Below, piece by piece: positions 53,867 through 64,000 of a DNA stretch of 64,000 bases (position 1 is its first letter; each line of letters opens with the position of its first letter). The translations under genes and the position numbers were made by a program. Under the pieces are notes generated by a model. It saw nothing but the letters and a program-made list of their open reading frames with translations. It did not search any database and had not been told where the DNA came from. The stretch comes from Epiperipatus broadwayi. Taxonomy: Eukaryota; Onychophora; Udeonychophora; Euonychophora; Peripatidae. Location of the stretch: the NCBI GenBank assembly GCA_028023455.1, contig JAQFVV010000031.1, forward strand, positions 2,604,001 through 2,668,000, given 5' to 3'.

Positions 53867-56800
53867 GCAACCCGTGAAAATCTTCGTATCAACATATATA
53901 TATTACTTTTATGGAGTATATATGTAGTTTTAATAAATTTATGATCTATATGTAAGATTAAAAGAAATATAATAACTTACTTAATTGCTAAAGAGGTTGC
54001 TGTAAATATTAATTTGCTTCGAGTACTGCATTTATGAAACGAATTTGTATTATATACAACTGACTGGAAATTCACAATTAATTGAAGAAAACTATAAATA
54101 CTATATTATTATAAAATAGGTAAAGTTTATCAAGTTTAACATCAAATTGCTTCTAGTCTGATTTGTCTAACTAATTCCCCAGCCTATTCAATAATCTAAT
54201 TATTTACAGGAATCATAATATTTTAATTTACGTTTGCTGGTTTTTACAGAATTTTGTATATTAATATTTATAAATAGTCCCACTAAATTTCAAAGGTATA
54301 AAGTCTGGATACATTGTTATCCAGATGCGATTGCAAGCATTCTTTATACATTTGAATTTAAAATTGAACGATGAAGGTAAGACTATTTAATTATGATAAT
54401 TAAAAAAATCAATTAATACTTAGTAAGGTTTGAAATTTTCTTTTTTTTTTTTCATCTTAAAGATAAGTTTGCTTTTTGGACAAGCATAATTTTTAATACA
54501 AGCATAAATGTTGTAACAAAAATCATGCAATATTAAACATAAAATCCTCACTAATGGCTAGTTTGGTGAATGCTTTTTTTTTATTGTTATCTTACAGAAA
54601 GTGATGGGTAGGTCTAAATTTATCTTACGTAGCATTAATATATATCGCTGTTTTATCTGCATAGTCTGTTTATAAATCCAGTATTTGAAAATACTTTTAT
54701 AATTTTATGTCAACTTTTTTTTTAAATAAAAAAAATAATCTATTATTAAAGAAGGTAATATTAAATTGAAAATAAACAAACAAAAACAACCTATTTCAAT
54801 CTTTGCGTACAAATATTTAATTAATCCAGATTCTAGACGGAGATCAATTTTAATGGAAGACGTCTCTTAGTTTAATTAATGTAAAAAGTAAACAAATTTT
54901 GAGTTATATTCTAATTTCATTGTAATTATGTTTCTTTTATAAGTAAATAAAAGTTTATGTCTCAAAAATTGCTTCTTACAATATTATTATAAAAATTAAA
55001 TATTAAAATGAAAATATATAACAGTTATATGGCAAAATAAATGTATATATCTGCCTTATAAATGTAACTCTTCGAAAAATTAACAGGAGATAAATATTGT
55101 TGACCTAAAAGTAAAAGATTTTCATTATGATTATCTCACCCTCTTTTCTAAAAAAAATAACCAATTGAATAAAAGCAGGGAGCTTTTTTCACCACATCTG
55201 ATACCTTTTTAAAAATTATTATTTAGATATAAAAAAAAAAACACCGTTAAATATCTTATTGCTATACCCATCCATGTACACACACATATATTTGTTTGGG
55301 TAATTAAAACGTAAAATTTTCTAAGTAGCCTCGTATATTTAAACATTTTGTTACAATAATCATTATGCGTTTTAAATAAGAAACATTAAATTTATTTCTG
55401 AAAGTATTAATCATCATCATCATCATTTTCAACCATTATCGATCTACTGCAGGATAGCCTAAAAAAAGTATTATATATTATATTTAATTTAGTTAAAAAA
55501 GAATTTTGGTTTCAAATGATGTATATTATTAAGTATTGGAAATTTAAAGTAGATTGATATAAAAGCCATGCAAAATTAAGATCTGCAAAGTTCACTTGTA
55601 GATGGAAAATACTAATAAAAGGAATGTTTTGATATGAAAGTTTTTGCAGTAGTATTAATTCTATGTGAGGTGATATTTATTAAATTTGTTAGTTGCTCAA
55701 TGTATCTGTTATGGCTGATTTTTTTAGTAAAACATATTTGTGCCTTTGATGTTATAAAAAACTTCTGCTAAATGTTATAGAATAAACTTTGTAACAAAGA
55801 AAACATAAAATAAGTAAATAATTAAGTAATTTATTTCTGGAAGAATTTTAAATACCGGAAGTGTCAGTAGTTACCATTTTACCATTTGCACTAAACAACA
55901 CAGGATAAGAAAACTCTAATTTTCCAGTAGTGATAATAGCTAATTCAATTACTTTAATCAATTCTTTAAAATGCAAAAATTATGTACTTTAAGACTTAGA
56001 TTTTTTATGAGATATAAAATTCCTTTGTGATTTAAAAAAGTGGCAGAGTAATCGACTCAGAGCTAAAAGTTTCAGGATTGATTCTGAGCTGACTAATAAA
56101 AAATTTGGTTCAACACAACTAAATGGAACTGTTGAATGCTCAATTTACCAATTAATTTCAAACAGTATTATTTAGTATTATAAATATAAGCTATTCTTGA
56201 GAATGGTTCAGAATGGTGAGAATTAAATGAATTGGAGCAGAATCTATCAAGTGAGCCAAACAAAGTATTATGGCAAATAAACATAAAAAAAGAGACTAGT
56301 CTCTGTGCACAAAGTTTACCTAATGTAAATTTTGGTGCATTCTCAAATGAACCACTAATGTGTAATCATGGTTATAATATTAGAAAAGATCTAATTCACT
56401 AAACAAATATATGAATAAGGTGAGAGAGATTTAAATATATTTCTCTTTAGACATTGTAAGTAAAATCAGTATATCCATTTTATCTACAGCCTCTGTTCGC
56501 TAATCAAACTTACTATTATTTAAAAAGATTACAATAAAAAGCACCTAATTTGAAACTGTATTGATGATTGCTCTTTCAAATAGCATATTCTCTTTGAGGC
56601 AACCTATGGTCTGAGGAGCTGCATTTGAGAAGATTGGATGAATTAATGTTGACATGTTAATATTTTTCTACAACTACTATATTAAAGCAGTATATAACAC
56701 GTAAAAGTAAAGCAAAACAGTCTTTAAATAACTCACTACAAGGCAAAGGTTTTTACAGCAATTGTGCACTAGGAAACAGTTAAAAAAGCATTATTCACTG

Positions 56801-57710
56801 GACTTGCTCAGTAATGATAATAAAATGGATCTGCATCCTGTTTTACTCTCTAGCTATGAATAGCTGTGAATCAATTTACTGACCAGCACTGAAAGTTTAG
56901 TTATGTTGGGTGTAGACCACTACCTGAAAAAAAAATCGTAAGCCTATTAAAGCAATTTTCAAGTTTACTCAGCCTTTTTTCAAAGCCAGATTCAAGGCAT
57001 GGCAGATGAAGGTACTATTGTTGGATTATGAAACCTTTCTCTAGAAAATATATATCTTAGGATAAACATAGAGTTATTACTGATTAGTTTAAAATGCTTT
57101 TGCTGCCATAAATTATGCATAAATTATATTATGCATAGAATGAGACCATTAAAAATACCGAAAATACCGATCTTAATATACTAAAACTCAAGACTGGTCC
57201 TGACTTTTTTTTGGTGAAAATTACATTTCATCAAAAAGTAATATGCCTTTGACAGTGAAAATTACTATCATGATTCTGTATATTGATATAGATTGTAGGC
57301 TTTAAGAGAATTGTTTATAATGGGACTGGTAAGAGATTTGTTCTTTATGATGTGTAATGTATATTAAAAAATAAACTAGAAATTTATAAAAAGAAATCTC
57401 AAAGAAGAGAAAAGGCAATGATTTTTTTAGTAGATAGTTCCTGGCTAAATATTTATCAGTATAAATTAAAAATTGGGTGCAAACTCAATTTGATGTCAGG
57501 ATGAGTGCAGATAGTGTGTGTGCGATTAGTATACTTGAACATTGCTTTGTTGATATATTTTGAATTGGTCAATAAGAGCTAAGAATAATAATGCAAATAA
57601 ATATTAAACTTAAGGGTTAAATAAAACCTGAGAACATCGTAAGCAATGCGCATATAAAATTATCTAGAAAATATATCCAGAACCAGCTGAGAACTTCGTT
57701 GGAATGGTAA
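53867..57710. other. A+T-rich stretch, one weak tRNA-like spot
   Basis: At about 56037-56095, AGTGGCAGAGTAATCGACT then CAGGATTGATTCTGAGC resembles box A and box B of a worn SINE. Nothing else is supported; sequence at 56580-57300 has a somewhat lower A+T content but gives no readable domain. Confidence 0.4.
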
Positions 57711-57768
57711 GATGATGATGATGATGATGATTATTATTATTATTATTATTATTATCATCATCATCATA
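57711..57768. repeat. Compound microsatellite (GAT)n(TTA)n(TCA)n, self-complementary
   Basis: GAT units lead into ATT units and end with CAT units, so the two ends are reverse complements and can fold back. Confidence 0.9.
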
Positions 57769-58689
57769 AGAACATGGATATAGAATGTATGCATGTATGA
57801 TAATGATTAAGCTAAATACTGATTTGTTAACATGTGAAAAGTAGCTAAAGGTAACTTAATGGTGAGAAGTCCAACCATACATAAAATATCTCCATTGTAA
57901 AGCATAAGATGAAGACATATTAGGTTAAAAAATTAATGGAAATTATTAAATTTTATTATTGGGAAAGTTATCCTTAGAAATAATAGAGGGATGAGAAAAT
58001 AAATCAGTAATTGAAAGCATTAAACACTGGGGGGATAAATTTAATGTTCATTATGTCTTAGTTAAAATTAAGAACAAAATATGTATGAAGGTAACTATTA
58101 TCATCTGTCTGTTTTATTAGTATTACTCCATGACAATTGTGAATCTCTAGTAATTAAGAATTAATATTTGTATTTTAAAACCTGGTAAAATTATTTGTTG
58201 ATTTAGGGATTTTTTTTATTATATTCTACAGTTGTAGAACAGGGGAAAGCCATGTGAACCATAGAAATAATGTACATATTATTTTATTGAGTTATATTTG
58301 TTAATAAAATTTGTTATTTTTTTAAAATAAAAATTTGTATTAAGTCTCAATGTTTTGTGGGTTATTACAATCTAGAAATTTCAAATCCAATCATGCATCA
58401 ATACATTATTATTTATATTTGAAGCATCATTTTGGTAAATTGTATCAGGTAAAATTTATTTAGATGGTTAATTTTTTGAGCTTTATGTAGCATGGCAAGA
58501 CTCAAAATTACAAATATTCCCAAAAATAATTCAGTATAGTTGAAGTATAGATTATGAATAGCGGGATGGTTATTGGGTGATAGTGGATGCAGTGGATGGG
58601 CATAAAATTCTTTCCCCATCCATTGTATTCAAATACCTCCCTAGATGCACTTCCTTATGATTTTTCATTAATTATGAAAGTGTTTATAA
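57769..58689. other. Unrecognised stretch
   Basis: A minus-strand frame at 58413-58619 may continue the LINE remnant upstream of it, but no motif is readable. Confidence 0.35.
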
Positions 58690-59060
58690 TATGTTATTTC
58701 TAAAAGATTTAATGTAAGCTTAATTATTAGAGCTTTGATGTAAGTGGACATTGGCTACATTAAAGTCAGCCAATATCAACCTTGGAAGTAATTAGGAGAA
58801 GGGTGTTTATCACCAATAATCCATAGTAGCTTGTTTGACTTCCAGACCTTATTGTTCTAAAACACTGAGAAGAGATTATCATAGAAGATAAATGAGTTAG
58901 TATCATGGAAAAATTTGAGAGTAAAAGAGATAGTAGTGCAATAGACCTAGGAATGTGAGGATAATGGAAGGATGGATCAGGAGGGTGGAGATGGACATAG
59001 AACTGTGTGCAATCTGAAAAAAATTTTAATTGTGACTTTAATGGTAGTGAATGGGGAGTA
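58690..59060 (-). pseudogene. LINE endonuclease remnant
   Basis: On the minus strand, one frame reads TQFYVHLHPPDPSFHYPH, resembling the (L)xxxYRPP block of non-LTR endonucleases. About 75 codons on, a second frame reads ADFNVANVHLHQSSNN, resembling GDFN(V/A).H..W. in the same domain. Order and spacing fit; the glycine of GDFN is replaced and frameshifts intervene. It is an inactive fragment, probably of a CR1/Jockey-like element; clade is inference. Confidence 0.45.
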
Positions 59061-61671
59061 TGCTGAGAATATAAATTGTAATGGGAGTTGAGTTTAAAGT
59101 TTTTTCTCTTTAACAACCGTGAGTTTCCAAGAGTGTCAGTACTATTATTTTTGATACATTCTCAGTGTTCTCTTTGTCTATTGATTATTTATTAACCCAT
59201 TCATTAGATATCATTATTAGAAATTATTAATGTTATTGAAATAAGGTTTAACCTCAATATTTTCATTGAAGTTGCAATTTGGCACCCTGGCAAATATGAT
59301 TATGGATGTTCTATCCCATCGTCATCGATCCTGAGAGAGGCTTTAGAGATAATGTTAGCTGGGAATGGAGGAGCATCCATACATACATCCGACTGAAAGG
59401 TTATAAGCAGTGCACAACGTGGCCGCAAGTGTCTAAGAGCTGAAGTAAAAGGTTATTATATATATATATATAAGAATTCTAATCTCCATTTTCAATATTT
59501 TCTTCAAAATAGATTTTATTTTACTATTCAAGCAATCTTCAGATCCTTCCAATGCTTTTAGAGTAGAGATAAAGGCTGCAGCCATTGCTTATACAGATTC
59601 CAACAATTTTATTTTAAACTAGTTATGTTTTTTAAACCATCGATTAACTGTAAGTTAATTACTTAAATAGATAAGATTTTAGCATAGAACATTTTTAATC
59701 CTGTAGCAACATATAATTTTCTGTTACATTTCTTTAAGATGGTGACCTATTTCTAATGATCCTAAAATATTTCTTGCGCTTTGAATCCATTATTCATACT
59801 TAAATTATCCATTTTGCATATCTCGGTTTTATTAGTTGTGATTATTGAGAGTGAGTGACAGCTTTAATCTATCAAATTTAGTGTAAATAATTATAAAAAA
59901 TAATAGAAAACAAAAATCACTAGTAAGATTATTCCCTTAGTTTATTAATCTCTTTGGTGAAATCAGCTTATCAAAACTCAGCAAATATAAGGTCATAATA
60001 GCTTAAAATATAAGGGCACAACATTAGCCTGAATAGAAAAGATCAGAATAATCCTGCAAATTAATTTTTCTTTCAGTTATTCTTTTCATCTTCTCAACAT
60101 TTACAATTTTGCATTAAAAATAAAAATACCAATCTATATATTAATCAATCTATTTACTACAAAAAAAAAAGGTGAATACAATTTTATTCTCAAAATAAAA
60201 AAGGTAAAATCCAAATGAAATACTTTAGATACTATATATAAGTCACGTGACTAGGATAAAACTTTTTATATATATTGATGATGAAAGATAATTCAAGATT
60301 CTCTAACATTTTATAAAATGTCTAATTATGCCAGATCATTTTTTTAAAAAGTAAATCTGAACTGTAACTTACTGTCTTCGCAACAATAAGCATATTGGGG
60401 ATTATTTTTATATTTCATAAATATAAAACAAAGCATAGCTTCCACCCCCCACCCCCTTTTTATGTAAAATACTTTGGCATATTATTTTTATATGCAAAAA
60501 TTAAAAAGTTAACTTATAATACGCGAAAAAAACAAACAAACAAACAAAAAAAAAACAAATGTTAATAAAACTATTAATTTTTTTCACAGGAAAAACGAAT
60601 ATTAGGAAAGCGGTATCAAAAAGCAAACCAAAAACTATAATTAGAAAATATATATTAGATGATGAAATAAATAAGGGAAATATGCTCTCATTTTTTTCTG
60701 TACTCGCCGCATATAAATTCGGAAAAATATTGATAAAATGGAAACAGGTATCATATGTAATCTATTTTTTAATATCACTAGTTTTTCCTTGATATATTTA
60801 AAAATTCCAAAAATAGAAGATATTAAGTTATGCTTCATAGCAAATCCAAAATTATAAAATATCTTTTCACTTGATAAACTTATCTTCCAAAATATTCTAT
60901 AACCATCTACCTATTTAATTAATTTTTTTTTTTTTGCAAATCAAGTTTTATTAAGAGCAACTATAATAATCCATAAATTTTTAGTTTTTCAGTTTATCAT
61001 TTTTATAATATACTAAACTGCATAAAATGCATTAATAATGATTAAATAAATGTCTTACGTAGGATCACATTTCAGTTGATATGTGTTTTTATTCAAAACG
61101 TGCATATGTGTGCTCGTTTCTTAAAATATGATTATCAAATATTTTCTTGCATGTTTAGCTATGATATAAATATACTTTTACTCTTTTTATATAAGTATAC
61201 TAATAAAAAAATAATAAATATGTGTCATAAAAATCATTTTAAAGTTTTTTTTAAAAAAATTAATTATTACATACAGACTTACTCCGACTGTTTTATGATG
61301 GTACACATATTAATATAAGATTAATTAAAAATTGAGTGAAGGTACAATGCATTTCGTTTGTTGATAATTACAACTAGCACGAACGCAAACAACAATTATT
61401 ATTGTTTTGTTTTTTTTAAAGATGAAATCGTGTTCTTAAATATGCAGAAAAGACACATATACATCAAATACAATTTTCTGTGTTATAAAATGTATTCTGT
61501 AACAATGTTAATTTTATAAATAAGTATTTCTCTATTAACCAATAAGTTATGTTTAAATTGTAACATTATAAATTATAATATTAGATACATGTTATAAAAC
61601 TTAAAAGTTTTGAAATTAATATTTGATAGTAATGTGTTGGGCAGCTAGTATAATTCGACATTTTTGTTTCC
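59061..61671. other. A+T-rich stretch, nothing recognised
   Basis: Short homopolymer and AAAC-type runs near 60530-60560. Overlapping 60-80 residue frames at 60559-60838 and 61076-61318 have no motif. Confidence 0.5.
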
Positions 61672-61802
61672 AAAAATACTTTGTCTTGCATTGGTGGTCG
61701 AGAGGTCAGCGCGACTGCCTTGCACTTGCAGGCAGTTGCCCGGGTTACGGGTTCGCGTCCCAGCCGATGCTATGACACTTAAAAAAAAAAAAATAAAAAA
61801 AA
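61672..61802 (+). mobile_element. tRNA-derived SINE, family A, copy 3
   Basis: The body 61688-61771 runs from GCATTGGTGGTCGAGAGGTC to CCGATGCT, with box B GGTTCGCGTCC at 61750-61760. Acceptor arms pair (GCATTGG with CCGATGC). TATGACACTT and an A-rich tail follow. Flanking AAAAATACTTTGTCTT and AAAAATGCTTTTTTCTT are at best an imperfect duplication, so this insertion may be older or edited at its tail. Confidence 0.85.
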
Positions 61803-63179
61803 TGCTTTTTTCTTTCCATTATTATATTTTTTTACATTATATATAAATTTATGAGTACGGATATTTTCGCGCTTAGTTTATTTTTATATATAACGGTCTT
61901 ACATTTTTTATCAATTTAAAACAGCAGTTTTTTCCTCTGCAGTTTATTAATACAGTGATTAGATTCAGAATTTTTTTTTTTGTAGATACTTCCATATTTC
62001 TCCATTCTTTTTTATTTCATAAATAATTTCATATAAATAAAGATACAATAAAATACAAATAATCCCCAAAATGCATTTCAAGTCAATTTTCAACTAAGTG
62101 AAATAAAACAAAGAAATAAAAACTAAGGTTGGTTTATTAATTAAATAAAATTGTTCAGCTCATCCTGTCATTTAGAAGCTCAAATATCACACCATTTCCT
62201 AAAAAACTAACGATATGAATATATTTCTAGCTATCTTGGACAAATATGTCAAGAAATTATAGGAATTATGTGGCACAGTAAAGAGTAGTACAGTACACCT
62301 CAACGTATATATGACAAAAAACTTATTTTTAATAATGGTGAATTCCAAAAAAAATACAAAAAACTACTATTCTATTTAGAAAAAGAAATATATTACTTAA
62401 TATTAAGTTAAAATATTGAATATTAGAAGGGGAAAAGAGCAAAAATTATTAGACAGCAAGAGAAAAAAAGCTACAAAACTGAGAAATACAATTTGTAATT
62501 GGGAACAAATAGCATAAAGAAACTGGATAAAAAACAATCAAGGTAAAAATATCTTTAAAAGCAGAAGAATTGATAAGAAAGTCTGGCATGAACCACAATC
62601 TGAGAATTAAATTTGGGTCATGAGAGCCTTACATTAAAAAAAAAAATCATAATCAAGCTTAGAAGTTTTCTTTCAGATAACGTTAGGAGTCAAATATTAT
62701 TTGATCAACGGTTATTTTCTGAAGCTGAAATTAGTTGATTGATCCTAAATAAAAGGAAATGTTATTACTAGAGGTAAAAAATCTGAGGCATTGCATTGTA
62801 AAGTAGTGTTATAATCCTATTTGATCCAACTTGGGTTTCAATCTTTACAATAATTTGTGGAAATATTTACAATGATTCCAGGAATCAGAAGGATCAAAAT
62901 AAGATACAGGATGTATGATAAAAATTTTAATTTTAATCAATTAAAATAAAAGACAAAAACTTTCTGAATTAAGTTTTTCAAAAAGAAAAGTTTGTATCAG
63001 AAGTCAGCAAACAGCAATGCAAAATATTAAATAGAGAGAATATTGAATCAATTGTTCTATATATGGACATATTTGTAAAAGAGGTATTGATTTTCTGCAG
63101 TGGGTACCAGTTTTATCTATTTTTTTCTGTGCTGGAATAGATTGCAATGGGGTATTGTTGTTTGATGGTAAATGATAAA
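61803..63179. other. A+T-rich stretch, nothing firm
   Basis: Stop-rich in all frames, and no retroelement block could be placed with confidence. Confidence 0.45.
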
Positions 63180-63590
63180 AGCAGTGACAATACTGCCATT
63201 AGGTTTTCCTGAAGGGTTGTGATGATGGTGTAGCTGTATTTTTATATTGGACTATTTCCATCATCTAATTTGTGTGTTGAATGTCTTTAGAAAAGTTTAA
63301 TTTTATTTAAATATTCCAAATGCATTCAACTGTTAGTAATATCACAGCAAACAACTGTTAGTAATATCACAGCAAATAGGTTAGTATATGCTCTAACTGT
63401 TAGTAATATCACAGCAAGCAGGTTAGTATATGCACAATGTTTTGAAAGGTATTTTTCTCCCCTCTTCTTCAGGTGTTGCTGGCCTGACCAGTGACAGTAC
63501 TAGCATGGGATTCAAACCTGAATCTTTAGATTCTTGATTATTGAATTTTAAGGTAACGCTCCAACCAACTGAGCCATCCTGCCAAAGGCA
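63180..63590 (-). mobile_element. tRNA-derived SINE, family B, full-length single copy
   Basis: On the minus strand the head reads GGATGGCTCAGTTGGTTGG (box A, 63561-63580). Box B GGTTTGAATCC follows (63508-63518). Then comes a body of about 300 bp. A 19-24 bp motif CTAACAGTTGTTTGCTGTGA-like is repeated three times at about 63335-63425. It ends near GTCACTGC at 63180. This is the reference for the inverted pairs at 3.7 and 4.9 kb. Confidence 0.8.
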
Positions 63591-63638
63591 ACAGTATGTA
63601 GTAATTTCATATACTTATCTATGAGGTTCCTCCTGATT

Positions 63639-64000
63639 TCACCACTTTTTCCTCAGAGCAAAGTTGATTAGTGGTTTCCATACATTATGTATAGTCACAC
63701 TAGGTTGGCTTATGGGATTTTTTGTCATTGTCATGTGAGCAGCTTCTTTAAACTTTCTTCTTTGTACCTTTTCTTCTTTATCCAATATTTTTGTATTTTC
63801 CCAAACATATGTTTATTGGTACAGACATGGTCTGCTACCTTAGACACATCTGTTTTCTCTCTTCTAATCATCAGTTTATGTTCTTGCAAGTGCTTTTGAA
63901 TGGGATGGCTGGTCTCACCAATATATGTTCTTCCACATTCACATAGTATTTCATAGATGCAGTTTTTTCTTTTCAGCATTTCAAGTTTAGGCTTTGTATA
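63639..64000 (-). pseudogene. Penelope-like GIY-YIG domain, cut by window edge
   Basis: The minus-strand frame enters at 64000 and reads NCIYEILCECGRTYIGETSH, then HLQEHKLMIRREKTDVSKVA and DHVCTNKHMFG. IYEILC-ECGRTYIGET is the GIY-YIG core with the C.C-type motif usual in this family, and the conserved helix follows. It stops at 63731. Shifting one base near 63750 continues as KEAAHMTMTKNPISQPSV and VWKPLI to 63639, a tail typical of the family, so a frameshift is likely. The reverse transcriptase, if present, lies right of the window. It differs clearly from the 27.7-kb copy, so at least two Penelope-like lineages are present. Confidence 0.85.

Noticed and set aside
58766-59116. 116-residue minus-strand protein
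   Set aside because: Only parts match LINE endonuclease blocks, in different frames, so it is a decayed element and not a host gene.
61688-61771. tRNA gene
   Set aside because: The same body occurs three times with a fixed ATGACA end and A-tail, two with target-site duplications, so it is a SINE; the anticodon loop also varies between copies.
46287-64000. Search for 5' Tdc exons (THWQ.P.FHAYFP and GFSW blocks)
   Set aside because: No minus-strand segment matched by eye, so they are probably beyond the right edge.

Overview
This is a eukaryotic, strongly A+T-rich window (by eye about three quarters A+T). It is dominated by mobile-element debris, microsatellites and long inverted repeats. One protein-coding gene can be supported: part of a tyrosine decarboxylase gene (Tdc) on the minus strand. 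Six exons lie between 46286 and 18508, all with GT-AG boundaries and joining in frame to 188 codons. The exon sequence matches the arthropod Tdc pattern better than general aromatic-amino-acid or histidine decarboxylases. That match, the very large introns (9.9 and 14.6 kb) and the load of Penelope-like elements and tRNA SINEs suggest an animal with a large genome, most likely an arthropod (an arachnid would fit). The species is not identifiable from this window. The 5' exons (above 46286) and the 3' exons with the PLP lysine (below 18508) were not found and probably lie outside.

Layout. 1-0.63 kb: remnant of an RTE/BovB-like LINE reverse transcriptase. 0.9-2.5 kb: a pair of LTR-like direct repeats, one carrying an expanded minisatellite. 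3.7-9.2 kb: several foldback repeats and a (TA)53 tract. 12.9-13.6 kb: another foldback. 18.5-46.3 kb: the Tdc exons. Their introns hold Penelope-like (PLE) GIY-YIG fragments at 22.6, 27.7-28.1 and 36.8 kb. They also hold short palindromes, a recent tRNA SINE with perfect target-site duplications at 30.8 kb and a 455-bp (TAA)n tract. A probable non-autonomous LTR retrotransposon (37.4-43.8 kb) and a 741-bp palindrome (43.9-44.6 kb) complete the largest intron. 46.4-64 kb: more foldbacks, two further SINEs of the same family, a LINE endonuclease remnant, a second tRNA SINE family, and a PLE GIY-YIG end running off the right edge.

The most unusual pattern is a repeat family (called C here) present at least five times. 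Its complete members are inverted repeats, and each arm ends in an outward-facing tRNA-like module whose box B sits at the tip. A second family (B) forms head-to-head pairs of tRNA SINEs, and a third (D) makes the 741-bp palindrome. Inside Tdc introns these would be transcribed as long hairpins. I saw no bacterial-type genes, CRISPR arrays, rRNA genes or intact tRNA genes.
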